Origin: Streptomyces tsukubensis
GTDB taxonomy: Bacteria > Actinomycetota > Actinomycetes > Streptomycetales > Streptomycetaceae
Direction: 5' to 3'
NCBI RefSeq assembly: GCF_009296025.1
Contig: NZ_CP045178.1
Location: forward strand, 6,820,001-6,884,000
Length of the DNA: 64,000 bases
Shown here: in pieces, positions 49,019 through 57,367 of the stretch
Layout of the letters: each line of letters opens with the position of its first letter
Numbering within the stretch: the stretch's first letter is position 1
The notes under the pieces: generated by a model
The model's input: only the letters and a program-made list of their open reading frames with translations
What the model was told of the DNA's origin: nothing
Databases searched by the model: none
Position numbers and translations under genes: made by a program

Positions 49019-49906
49019 TCAGTCCGGCAGGAGCAGTGCGGGCGCCGACGGGGTACGGAGGTGAGCCAGGATCACCTCTTCCAGCCGGGGCTCCTCGGGG
49101 CGCACAGCGGCGCGGACCGGGCCGCGGGGGCGGATCAGGGTGGTCAGGCCGCGCCCGGAGGGGCGGGACTCGATGACGGTGTGCGGGGAGAGGTCCCCGT
49201 CCATGCTGGTGACCACTCTGTGCGCGGCCAGCAGGGCGTCGATGGAGCCGCCGAGCCTGACCCGGCCGCCACCGATGAGAAGCAAATGGTCGCAGGCCTC
49301 GGCCAGTTCGGCCACGACGTGCGAGGAGAGCAGGACGCTGGTGCCGCGCTCGGCCGCGTCCGCCAGGAGTACGCCCATCAGTTCGCGGCGGGCCAGCGGG
49401 TCGAGGCCGGCCATCGGCTCGTCGAGCAGCAGCAGTTCGGGCCGTTTTCCCAGCGCGAGCGCGAGGGAGAGCCGCGTACGCTGACCACCGGAGAGTCCGC
49501 GGACTCCACGCTGGGGATCGAGCCCGCCCGCCGCAACGATGTCGGCCGCGTAACGCGCGTCCCAGTGGCCCGAGTTGAGCCGGGCGCCCATGGTGAGGGT
49601 GTCGGCCACGGAGAGGTTCTCGTGGAGCGGCTGTGACTGGTCCAGGTAACCGACGCGGTCCCGGTGCGTGCCGGGGGCCGCGCCCAGGACGCCGACACTG
49701 CCCGAGGTGGGGCGGACCAGACCGGCCACGATCCGCAGCAGCGTGGTCTTCCCCGCGCCGTTGGGCCCGACCAGCGCGCAGACACTGCCCTCGGGGACGC
49801 GGAAGGAGCACTCCCTGAGGGCGTGGGTCGCGCGGCGGCCCCGACCGTGGCGGTGGGTGACTCCGTTCGCCTCGATCACGGCCGGGGTGGCGCTGCTGAG
49901 GCTCAC
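49019..49906 (-). CDS. ABC transporter ATPase (YtrB-like)
   Basis: The 295-residue ATPase has Walker A GPNGAGKTT (about 47-55), the LSGGQRTRL signature (about 138-146), Walker B LLLLDEPMAGLD (about 158-169) and an H-loop His in LSSHVVAELAE. The GTG start overlaps the stop of the preceding GntR gene by four bases, so the pair is co-translated. It should power the permease encoded next. Confidence 0.9.
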   Translation of the reverse strand: MSLSSATPAVIEANGVTHRHGRGRRATHALRECSFRVPEGSVCALVGPNGAGKTTLLRIVAGLVRPTSGSVGVLGAAPGTHRDRVGYLDQSQPLHENLSVADTLTMGARLNSGHWDARYAADIVAAGGLDPQRGVRGLSGGQRTRLSLALALGKRPELLLLDEPMAGLDPLARRELMGVLLADAAERGTSVLLSSHVVAELAEACDHLLLIGGGRVRLGGSIDALLAAHRVVTSMDGDLSPHTVIESRPSGRGLTTLIRPRGPVRAAVRPEEPRLEEVILAHLRTPSAPALLLPD

Positions 49907-50304
49907 TGCTCCTCCTTCGGGAAGTGTTTGTCCAGCGCCGCGTCCATGAATTCGGCGGCACCCTCCCTGTCGATGCCGGAGGCGAGGGCGCGCCGGGCCC
50001 AGTCGTCCAGCGCCGCCCCCAACGGGGAATCGGCGGTGGAGTCGAGTGGGCGCAGGACAAAGGTGCCGAGCCCCCGCCTGCCCGCCACCAGTCCTTGCCG
50101 TTCCAGCTCGCGGTAGGCCTTGAGCACGGTGTTGGGATTGATCGCTGTGACCTCGACGACCTCGCGGGCGGTGGGCAGCCTGTCACCCGGTTCGAGAAGT
50201 CCGAGGCGCAGGGCCCGCTGGGTCTGCTGAACGATCTGCATGTACGTGGGGACACCGCTGTGCCGGTCGATGCGGAACTCGACGTGATGCTCGGCCTCGG
50301 CCAC
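49903..50304 (-). CDS. YtrA-type GntR regulator
   Basis: The 133-residue repressor is the short GntR form: a winged HTH (PTYMQIVQQTQRALRLGLLEPGDRLPTAREVVEVTAINPNTVLKAYRELERQGLV, about 18-73) and a small dimerisation tail. YtrA proteins repress their own operon, here with the ATPase and permease. The GTG at 50304 has AAAGGAG eight bases upstream, and an A/T-rich CACTAATTAAATAGGG segment just upstream could hold the -10 box and operator. Confidence 0.9.
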   Translation of the reverse strand: MAEAEHHVEFRIDRHSGVPTYMQIVQQTQRALRLGLLEPGDRLPTAREVVEVTAINPNTVLKAYRELERQGLVAGRRGLGTFVLRPLDSTADSPLGAALDDWARRALASGIDREGAAEFMDAALDKHFPKEEQ

Positions 50305-50766
50305 GGGCGGAATCTCCTTTCCCTATTTAATTAGTGAAAGGTGCCACGGAAGCTCTGGCGCGTCAAGTGCGAGGCGCGTCGACGGAGTCTCCGACGCGTC
50401 AAGTTCGCGTCGCACCACTTGCACGTCTTGTACGTCGACTCGTCCGTCGACGCCGGGCCGCCGGGGCGCGCCCCCTCGTGCGTCAACGCGACCTGTGGGG
50501 GCCCCTGTGCGCCGGGGTGGCCGCTTCTTGGGGCGGGCGCGTGGGTGCGGGTGCCCCGGCGCGACCTCCCCGCGTCGGCGAGGGGGGCCCTCAACCCTCC
50601 TCCGACCAGGGGATTCGCGGTCCGGGTGTGGTCGGTTCCGGGGAGTGCCCCGCACTCCGCGTGAGCGCGGGGCGCACGGCCCCGTACGGCAGTGGACGAC
50701 CCTTGACGTCCTGACCATGATTGTCATTTCGTGCATGAAGGCACCCGAGCGGGGAAAGGGAAGGCT
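50305..50766. other. Gap between ytrA operon and PLP operon
   Basis: This 462-base divergent gap carries two promoters. The left end has the A/T-rich YtrA control segment. The right end has a possible -35 TTGACG at 50703 and a 15-bp palindromic element at 50712-50726. No gene is supported in the middle. Confidence 0.5.
50712..50726 (+). promoter_or_regulatory. Zur-like box 1 before PLP operon
   Basis: TGACCATGATTGTCA matches 12 of 15 positions of the actinobacterial zinc-uptake-regulator site TGAAAATGATTTTCA as I recall it. It lies 40 bases before the first gene and overlaps the expected promoter position, suitable for repression. Confidence 0.5.
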
Positions 50767-52419
50767 GTGTCGAGTACAAGGCCGAATGTGAGGTCCATGA
50801 ACCACGACCGAGGGGATCGGCACACTGTGGGAGGGGCGCTTTATCTGGAACCGAGGCTCGAACCACCGCTGGCCTCGCTGATCGAGGACTCCGGCTTCCT
50901 GCATCAACTCGTCGGCGGCCTCGGGTCACCGTTGAACGTCCTGCTTCCCCAGGTCATAGCGGGGAACGTGGAGAGTTTCCGGCAGGTCTACCGCGAGCGA
51001 CGGCTGCGCGGAGAGATCCTTTTCGCGCACAAGGCCAACCGGTCGAGCGCCCTGGTGCGGCAACTCGCCGCCACCGAGGCGGACATCGATGTCGCCTCGC
51101 TGGAAGAGCTGCAACACGCCCTCGGGGCCGGGTTCTCCGCCGGCCGTATTGGTGCGACGGGACCCAAGGACCCGGATTTCCTCTGGCTGGGCGCGCGGGC
51201 GGGGGTGACCTTCCACGTCGACGGCAGGAGCGAACTGGAAGAGCTGATCTCGCTGGTCCGTAGGTGTGGGCTGCCACGCGTCCGGGTCCTGCCGAGGCTG
51301 TCCGGGTTCACCTCGTCGGGGGTACGCAGGCTCGCTCGGCTCAGCCGCTTCGGTACCCCGGCGGCGGACACGGAGGCCCTGCTCGACCTGCTGGAAAGCG
51401 CGCAGGACGCCGTCGAACTCATCGGTTTCGGCTACCACTTGGACACCGTCAGCCTCGACGAGAAGGCGGTGGCGCTCGAAGGCTGCGTCGCGGTCATGGA
51501 CCACTGCGCGGGCCGGGGGATGCGGCCCCGGACCATCGATGTCGGCGGCGGCTTCGGCGTCAGCTATCTCGCCGAGGCCGACCAGTGGAACACCTACACC
51601 ACCGAACTCACCAGAGCCGTGATGGGCACCCGGCCGCCCCTGACCTGGCGCGGCCACGGCTACGGACTGCGCAACGACATGGGCACACTGGCGGGAGCGC
51701 TTTCCCTCTACCCCGCCCACCGTGAGCAGGCGGGAGCCGAGTATCTGGCCGCCCTGTTCGACATGGAGGGCCCCGTCAGCGGCAGACCCCTGGGCAGCCT
51801 CCTGCTCGAAGGGCTCTACGACGTGCGGGTGGCGCCGGGACGTGCCCTGGTGGACCAGTGCGGTCTCACCCTCGCCCGGGTGATGGAAGTCGGCAGGGTC
51901 GGCGCGGGACCGGCGACGCACCAGCCCGGTGAGAGCGGCGCCGACTGGTTCGTCCGCCTGGGCATGAACGCATCGGACTGCTCCCTTGAGGACCACGGAG
52001 TCCTCATGGATCCCCTGATCGTCCCTGCCGGAGGACCACGGACCGGGGAACCACGGGCCGGGGAAGCGCGGGCCGGGGGACCGCACACCGGAGGAGCGCG
52101 GGCCGGGGTGACACGGGACGACGCCGAGGGGCCCAGGGCCGCAGGTGAGGGCCCCGTGGCCGTACACCTCTTCGGCAACCTCTGCCTCGAAGCCGACCTG
52201 ATCACCAAGCGGGCCGTCCACCTGCCCCACCTGCCCGTCCCCGGCGACCTCCTCTGCTTCGCCAACACCGCCGGGTACTGCATGGATTTCAGCGCCCACC
52301 GGGCGGAACGGCGCCCTGAGGCACGCAAGGTGGCCGTCCACCTGGACGCGGAGGGCCACCGGAGCTGGCGACTCGACGAAGACTACTGGCCGATGGCGAC
52401 AGCGGGAGAACGTGCATGA
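50767..52419 (+). CDS. Y4yA-type PLP decarboxylase (fold III)
   Basis: The 550-residue protein resembles the DAP/ornithine decarboxylase fold III family and its Y4yA branch. The PLP lysine is in LFAHKANRSSALV (about 87), the glycine loop is DVGGGFGVSY (about 258-267), and a late GNLCLEADLI gives the catalytic Cys and Glu. A Gly/Arg/Thr-rich insert of about 45 residues (near 415-460) interrupts the C-terminal domain. It presumably decarboxylates or racemises an amino acid; substrate unknown. The GTG at 50767 follows AAGGG; the ATG at 50797 is an alternative. Its stop overlaps the next ATG (ATGA). Confidence 0.85.
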   Translation: MSSTRPNVRSMNHDRGDRHTVGGALYLEPRLEPPLASLIEDSGFLHQLVGGLGSPLNVLLPQVIAGNVESFRQVYRERRLRGEILFAHKANRSSALVRQLAATEADIDVASLEELQHALGAGFSAGRIGATGPKDPDFLWLGARAGVTFHVDGRSELEELISLVRRCGLPRVRVLPRLSGFTSSGVRRLARLSRFGTPAADTEALLDLLESAQDAVELIGFGYHLDTVSLDEKAVALEGCVAVMDHCAGRGMRPRTIDVGGGFGVSYLAEADQWNTYTTELTRAVMGTRPPLTWRGHGYGLRNDMGTLAGALSLYPAHREQAGAEYLAALFDMEGPVSGRPLGSLLLEGLYDVRVAPGRALVDQCGLTLARVMEVGRVGAGPATHQPGESGADWFVRLGMNASDCSLEDHGVLMDPLIVPAGGPRTGEPRAGEARAGGPHTGGARAGVTRDDAEGPRAAGEGPVAVHLFGNLCLEADLITKRAVHLPHLPVPGDLLCFANTAGYCMDFSAHRAERRPEARKVAVHLDAEGHRSWRLDEDYWPMATAGERA

Positions 52420-53750
52420 GGTACGACAGCGTCACGGACATCATCGGCAGGACACCGCTGCTGCGCATCCACCCCGAGGTGCACGGTCTGCGCAACATCG
52501 ACCTCTACGCCAAACTGGAACTGCTCAACCCCTTCGGCTCCCTCAAGGACCGTGCCGCCTGGAACATGGTCCGTCCCGGACTCGACGCGGCCGTCGAGCG
52601 GGGCAGCCGGATCGTGGAACTCTCCAGCGGGAACACCGCGAAGGCCCTGGCGCTCATCGCCGGAGTGCACGGCCTCGGCTTCAAGAGCGTCACCAACCGC
52701 ATGAAGGTCCCCGAGATCAAGGAGCTGCTCCTGCTGCTCGGGGCCGAGATCGAGGAACTGCCCGGCCAGACCGAATGCCTCGACCCGACCAACCCCGAAG
52801 ACCCGCTGACACGGTTCCACCGAGCGCTCTCCGAGCCCGGCAGCGACTATCTCCACACCGACCAGTACTACAACCCCCGCAACGCGCAGGCGCATGCCGA
52901 GGGGACGGGGCCCGAGATCGTGGCGGACCTGGACGGCCGCGCGCCCGACTGGTTCATCGCCGCCGTCGGTACGGCGGGCTCCTCCAGCGGGGTCGCGCGG
53001 GCGCTGCGGCGCACCGACCCCGACGTGGAGGTGGTGGGTCTTGTGGCCCACAAGTCGGACTTCGTGCCCGGCATCCGCAACATCGACGAGATCCAGGAGG
53101 TCGGCCTCTTCGATCCGTCCCTCTACACCACCATCGACCCCGTCACCTCCGACGAGGCCATCGACGGCATGCTGGAGCTCGCCCGGCGCAGCGGCGTGCT
53201 CTCGGGACCCACCGGCGGCGCCGCGTACTTCGGCGCGCTGCGCCATCTCAGGCCGTTGGACGCCGCATTGACCGAGCGCGGGTCGACCGAGCGGAAGTCG
53301 GCCGTCTTCATCGTCTGCGACCGGATCGAAAGCTATCTGAGCTACATCCGCAGGCGCCGCCCCGAGCTGTTCGGAGGACAGGTGCGGAAGAACTCGCTCA
53401 CCGCGCTCACCCCGGACGAGGTGCGGGCGGCCCCGGCGATGGACATCGAGGACGCACAGCACTGGATCAAGACCGAACGCCCGCTCGTGATCGATTTGCG
53501 CAGCCCCTTCGCGTACGCGGCGCTGCACATGGAAGGGGCGGTCAACATCGCCGACGAACTCCTGGAGGAGATGGTCAGGGGCGGACTGCCGTTCAGCAAA
53601 CGCCAACCGGTGCTGCTCACATGCCCCGTGGGGGAGCGGTCCGCCCAGTACGCCGCCCTGTTGACCCGCCTGGGACACCCCGACGCCCGGAGTCTGGCCG
53701 GCGGCATCGTCGCCTGGCGTGACGCGGGCGCCCAACTCGTGAGGGAGTGA
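52416..53750 (+). CDS. Cysteine-synthase-like enzyme fused to rhodanese
   Basis: The 444-residue protein joins a fold II PLP domain of CysK/SbnA type to a rhodanese. The first has the Lys in NPFGSLKDRAAW (about 38), SSGNTAKALA (about 69) and the phosphate loop GTAGSSSG (about 190). The second (about 345-444) has VIDLRSPFAYAALHMEGAVNI and the active-site loop LTCPVGERSAQ with a Cys. The first could make cysteine, cystathionine or a diaminopropionate precursor; the second would carry persulfide sulfur. I do not know this fusion as a characterised enzyme. The ATG overlaps the upstream stop and the next gene starts four bases after its stop. Confidence 0.85.
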   Translation: MRYDSVTDIIGRTPLLRIHPEVHGLRNIDLYAKLELLNPFGSLKDRAAWNMVRPGLDAAVERGSRIVELSSGNTAKALALIAGVHGLGFKSVTNRMKVPEIKELLLLLGAEIEELPGQTECLDPTNPEDPLTRFHRALSEPGSDYLHTDQYYNPRNAQAHAEGTGPEIVADLDGRAPDWFIAAVGTAGSSSGVARALRRTDPDVEVVGLVAHKSDFVPGIRNIDEIQEVGLFDPSLYTTIDPVTSDEAIDGMLELARRSGVLSGPTGGAAYFGALRHLRPLDAALTERGSTERKSAVFIVCDRIESYLSYIRRRRPELFGGQVRKNSLTALTPDEVRAAPAMDIEDAQHWIKTERPLVIDLRSPFAYAALHMEGAVNIADELLEEMVRGGLPFSKRQPVLLTCPVGERSAQYAALLTRLGHPDARSLAGGIVAWRDAGAQLVRE

Positions 53751-53753
53751 AGG

Positions 53754-54962
53754 ATGCACGTGACCTCCGCAGGTGAACAGCGACTCCTGGAGTGGCTGGC
53801 GGACTGGCAGGCTCCGCTGCGCGCCCAGTTCCCGATCATCGTCGCCCATCCGGAGCTGGTCTATCTGGACAGCGCGGCGACCGCGCAGAAACCGCAGGCC
53901 GTACTGGACGCGGCGCTCACCTACCTGACCACGTCCAACGCCAACGCGGGCCGTGGCACCTACCCGTGGGCCAACAGAACGACGGAGCTGCTCGAACGCA
54001 CCCGCGGCCGAGTGAAACGATTCCTCGGTGATCCCGCGCCGGAGCGGTCACGTGTGGACTTCTTCAGCGGGGCCACGGAAGGGCTGAGGTCCGTCGCGCT
54101 CGACTGGCTGCCTCGGCTGCTGGCCGACGGGGACGAGATCATCGTTCCCTTCGGCGACCACCAGGCCAATCTGCTGCCGTGGCTGGAGGCCCAGAAGCTG
54201 CTGGCGGAGCGGGGCGTCCACATCACCGTCCGCGAACTGCCCTGTCAAGCGGGCTCGCACGACTACGACACCGAGGCCCTGGCCCGGCTGGCCGGTCCCA
54301 GGACCCGCTTTGTCGCCGTGACACACGTGCACCATGTGTACGGCGCCGACATGAACATCCACCGGGTCCGCGCGGCCGTCGGCCCCGACGTGCCGATCTG
54401 CCTGGACGCCGCGCAGAGCGTCGGCCACCTCCCCCTCTCCCTCGCCGAACTCGACGTGGACCTGCTGGTCTTCTCCGGCCACAAGACGCTGGCCCTGCCG
54501 GGGACGGGCGCGGTCTGGTCCCGCGAGGCGCGAGGCCCCGGGTTCGCCCCCTCGGGGTGGCGCGGGACCCCGAACACCGTCGGAGTCGCCAGCCTCGAAC
54601 GGGCCCTCGACTGGCTGGACGCGGCGGACGTCGGCCGGGTGGGGGAGTGGACATCGGCGCTCAGCGCCCGGCTGACGGAGGGGCTGCGCCACCTGGGTCA
54701 GTACGAGGTGCTGGGCTGCGGCCGCAGTCTCGCCGCCGATTCCGAGGTGCAGCGGCGCGCGGGCATCGTCACCTTCAGACACGAGCTCATCGATTCGATG
54801 GACCTCGGCTTCATCCTCTACAGCCACGGCTTCATGGTCCGCTCCGACGACCACTGCCAGGGGTACGCGGGCGAGCGTGACCCCTCGGTACGGGTGAGCC
54901 CGCACGTCTACAACACCCCGGAGGAGATCGACCGACTCCTTGAGGTGCTCGCGGAACTCTAG
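53754..54962 (+). CDS. SufS-like cysteine desulfurase (aminotransferase V)
   Basis: The 402-residue enzyme is a class V aminotransferase near SufS/CsdA: YLDSAATAQKPQ (about 37-48), VTHVHHVYGADM with the PLP-stacking His region (about 187-198), DAAQSVGHLPL with the PLP Asp (about 223), and SGHKTLALPGTG with the Schiff-base Lys (about 244). RSDDHCQGY near 360 could carry the catalytic Cys. It should remove sulfur or selenium from cysteine, or act on a related amino acid. It is the third gene of the tight PLP operon and could feed the rhodanese domain encoded before it. The stop is followed by no clear terminator. Confidence 0.87.
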   Translation: MHVTSAGEQRLLEWLADWQAPLRAQFPIIVAHPELVYLDSAATAQKPQAVLDAALTYLTTSNANAGRGTYPWANRTTELLERTRGRVKRFLGDPAPERSRVDFFSGATEGLRSVALDWLPRLLADGDEIIVPFGDHQANLLPWLEAQKLLAERGVHITVRELPCQAGSHDYDTEALARLAGPRTRFVAVTHVHHVYGADMNIHRVRAAVGPDVPICLDAAQSVGHLPLSLAELDVDLLVFSGHKTLALPGTGAVWSREARGPGFAPSGWRGTPNTVGVASLERALDWLDAADVGRVGEWTSALSARLTEGLRHLGQYEVLGCGRSLAADSEVQRRAGIVTFRHELIDSMDLGFILYSHGFMVRSDDHCQGYAGERDPSVRVSPHVYNTPEEIDRLLEVLAEL

Positions 54963-55037
54963 GCCAGATCCTGGCGGAGTGCCCGAGGCCGCCGGGGTGG
55001 AGCCGCCCGTGAGCCGCGATGGAGCGGTAATGGATTA

Positions 55038-55052
55038 TGAAAACGGTTTTCG
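55038..55052 (+). promoter_or_regulatory. Zur-like box 2 before methyltransferase
   Basis: TGAAAACGGTTTTCG contains GAAAAC and GTTTTC as perfect arms around one base. It matches 12 of 15 positions of the Zur site as I recall it. TAGATT at 55057-55062 could be the -10 box just downstream. Confidence 0.6.
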
Positions 55053-55112
55053 CGTGTAGATTCCTGTCATCTCCCGTTGCACGAGGACGAAATCGAGAGG
55101 TGACCGAGGCGC

Positions 55113-55871
55113 ATGAGCCTGAACACGGCCACTGCCGCCCAGTGGGTCGAGCGCTGGGACCGACAGCAGCAGCGTTACGCCTTCGACCGCGAGGAACGCT
55201 TCACCGTGGTCGCGGACGTGGTGGAGCACGTCACGGCGGGACGGTCCGCGCCCGCCGTGGCCGACCTCGGCTGCGGTCCGGGGTCCATGGCCGTGCGCCT
55301 CTCCCGGCGCCTGCCGCAGGCCCGTGTCATCGCGGTCGACATGGATCCGCTCCTGCTGGAGCTGGGCAGGACGCTCGAAGAGGGCATGATCCGATACGTC
55401 GAGGCAGTCATCGGCGAGGACGGCTGGACCGACGCGCTCGGCCTGGACCAGCCGCTGGACGCCGCCGTCTCGACGACGGCGTTCCACTACCTGCCGGCCG
55501 CGGTCCTCCAGCGTGTCTACACCCAACTCGCCGCGATACTGCGCCCCGGCGGAGTACTGGTCAACGCCGACCACCTCCAGCAGGAGGCGGCGGCCGACAT
55601 CGCCGCCCACGTGGGCCGCCGCAGGGCGACCCGGCAGAGCGCCTTCGCCCACGAGGACTGGGAGTCCTGGTGGGCGGCGGCGGAACGCGACCCGGCCCTC
55701 ACCCACCTGTTCAACGAACGCAGGCGCCGCCGCGGTTCGCGCGGTGACACTTCCGCCGGGAACGGACTGACCCTCAGTCGTCACACGGCGATGCTGCGGG
55801 CGGCGGGATTCGCCCAGGCAGGCCCGGTCTGGCAGGTCGGCAACAGTTGCGTTCTGGTCGCGGTCCGATGA
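55113..55871 (+). CDS. Class I SAM-dependent methyltransferase
   Basis: The 252-residue enzyme has the Rossmann SAM-binding motif VADLGCGPGSMAVRLSRRLP (about 48-67), the acidic VIAVDMDPLLLELG end of strand 2, and ILRPGGVLVNADHLQQ as motif III. The methyl acceptor is not apparent; the family includes small-molecule N-, O- and C-methylases. A Zur-like box lies about 60 bases upstream, and the PLP operon ends 150 bases before, so it may modify that pathway's product. The ATG at 55113 is used. Its stop forms an ATGA overlap with the next gene. Confidence 0.88.
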   Translation: MSLNTATAAQWVERWDRQQQRYAFDREERFTVVADVVEHVTAGRSAPAVADLGCGPGSMAVRLSRRLPQARVIAVDMDPLLLELGRTLEEGMIRYVEAVIGEDGWTDALGLDQPLDAAVSTTAFHYLPAAVLQRVYTQLAAILRPGGVLVNADHLQQEAAADIAAHVGRRRATRQSAFAHEDWESWWAAAERDPALTHLFNERRRRRGSRGDTSAGNGLTLSRHTAMLRAAGFAQAGPVWQVGNSCVLVAVR

Positions 55872-55927
55872 GTAACGGTCCGATGAGTAACGGTCCGTTG
55901 AGTAATGGTCCGATGAGCCACGGTCCG
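55868..55927 (+). repeat. 15-bp repeat covering a stop/start junction
   Basis: Four 15-bp units of the form ATGAGTAACGGTCCG (third with TTG and T changes, fourth with GCC) begin exactly at the GNAT start. The preceding CGGTCCG suggests the repeat duplicated the ATGA junction itself. They encode MSNGP-type residues. Confidence 0.85.
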
Positions 55928-56803
55928 TCGAGTCGCGCCCCGTCGGGTCCTCGTCCGGTTGATTCGCGATCCGCCCGGACGGGGCCGGCCGGTGCGCCGT
56001 CAGCCGGGGCCCTCGCGGGGCCCGACTCCAACCCGTGCGCCTACCTGAGCCACCTCGGCACCTCTGCGCACGTACGGCTCGACCGTGAGCCCGACCACGC
56101 GCTGCTGACCGCTCCGACGGTGGCACGGCCGTTCAACACGGTCTTCGCTCCGGCCTTCGCGGTGGAAGGACTCGACCGCAGGCTCCGGGAGGTCGCGGAC
56201 ACGCACGCGGCGCGCGCCCCCGCGGCGATGTGGTGGATCGGTCCGTCGTCGACACCCGCGGCACTGCCCGAGGCGCTCGTCGCTCGCGGGTATGAGCGGA
56301 TCTCCCCCGTTCGGCTCATGTCCGCCTCGCGGGAAGCGGGCCTCCCCGATTCCACAGGCCCCGACCGGCCCGGCGGAGGGGTGGATGTCAGGCCCGTGAC
56401 CTGCCGTGAGGAGCTGGCCGATTTCGTCGCCGTGCACCTCGCCGCGTACGCGATGGCCCCGGAGGAGGCGCACTTCACCCTGCGGGTCCTGGGCTCGCTC
56501 TCCCTGGCCGAGGACGCGCCCCTGCGGCATTTCCTGGTCAGGCGGGCGGGTACGGCCCTCGCCGCTGCCTCCGTGTTCGCCCACGACGGCCTCGGCGGGC
56601 TCTACAACATCGCCACCGTTCCCCGGGCCCGACGCATGGGCCTCGCCACCCTCGCCACCCGTGCGGCGCTGGCCGAGGCGTACGGTCGGGGCGTGCGCGC
56701 GGTGATGCTGGGCGCGGAGCCCGGGGCCGTGGGCATGTACCGCCGGCTCGGTTTCAGGGAAGGAGCGGAACTCACGCGGCTGGTCCCTCGTCCTTCCCGG
56801 TGA
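55868..56803 (+). CDS. GNAT-family N-acetyltransferase
   Basis: The 311-residue protein ends with a GNAT fold: AYAMAPEEAHFTLRV, GLYNIATVPRARRMGLATLATRAALAEAYGRGV as motif A with an RRMGLA acetyl-CoA loop (about 255-275), and MYRRLGFREG near the end. The first 50 residues are a low-complexity Ser/Gly/Pro/Arg lead that starts with the MSNGP repeat. The ATG at 55868 overlaps the methyltransferase stop, so the two are co-translated. It may acetylate a product of the upstream genes; this is inference. Confidence 0.85.
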   Translation: MSNGPMSNGPLSNGPMSHGPSSRAPSGPRPVDSRSARTGPAGAPSAGALAGPDSNPCAYLSHLGTSAHVRLDREPDHALLTAPTVARPFNTVFAPAFAVEGLDRRLREVADTHAARAPAAMWWIGPSSTPAALPEALVARGYERISPVRLMSASREAGLPDSTGPDRPGGGVDVRPVTCREELADFVAVHLAAYAMAPEEAHFTLRVLGSLSLAEDAPLRHFLVRRAGTALAAASVFAHDGLGGLYNIATVPRARRMGLATLATRAALAEAYGRGVRAVMLGAEPGAVGMYRRLGFREGAELTRLVPRPSR

Positions 56804-56929
56804 CCGGTTGCCCGAGCGACATCCGAGGAGTGCCTCCCGGAGGACGCCGCCTACACCGGTCGGTTCGGGGGAGACTCCCGCAGGGGGATACGGCAGCGCA
56901 GCGGCGGACGACGAGTGACGGAGCGGTTC

Positions 56930-57367
56930 ATGACCATGTACGAGTTCGACAAGTCGGTCGGGCAGCCGCTCGATGCCCCCTTGCACGGCGAGGGGGCCGA
57001 AGCCGCCAAGCAGCTCAAGCACCGTCTTGAGGCCTTGGGCCTGACCCACGACCACTTCCTGGTGGAGGTCGACGGATCGAAGGTGACCGTCTCGGGGGAC
57101 GCCGCCATGCAGGACCAGAAGGAGAGGATCCTCCTGGCGCTCGGCAACACGGAGGGCGTCGCACAGGTCGAGGACCTGGTCGACGCCGGTCAGGAGGAGC
57201 TGCGTCCGCGATTCGTCACGGTGCGGGACGGGGAGACGCTGAGCGACCTGGCCGAGCGCCTCTACGGGGACCCGAACGCGGGCGCCAACCTTCTGCGCGC
57301 CAACGAGCCGATGGTGTCGAGCCTCGACCAGGTGTGCGGAGGCTGGGTCCTGCGGGCCCCGGCGTAG
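56930..57367 (+). CDS. BON-LysM protein, Kbp (YgaU)-like
   Basis: The 145-residue protein has a BON domain (HFLVEVDGSKVTVSGDAAMQDQKERILLALGNTEGVAQVED, about 42-83) and a LysM domain (FVTVRDGETLSDLAERLYGDPNAGANLLRANEPMVSSLDQVCGGWVLRAPA, about 94-144). Order, length and wording match E. coli Kbp/YgaU, a cytoplasmic potassium-binding protein, as I remember it. There is no signal peptide. I choose the ATG at 56930 with ACGGAG six bases upstream; GTG at 56915 is possible. Confidence 0.88.
   Translation: MTMYEFDKSVGQPLDAPLHGEGAEAAKQLKHRLEALGLTHDHFLVEVDGSKVTVSGDAAMQDQKERILLALGNTEGVAQVEDLVDAGQEELRPRFVTVRDGETLSDLAERLYGDPNAGANLLRANEPMVSSLDQVCGGWVLRAPA

Noticed and set aside
49140..50116. Plus-strand frames over the ABC ATPase and GntR genes
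   Set aside because: They are antisense to well-supported genes and have no recognisable product.
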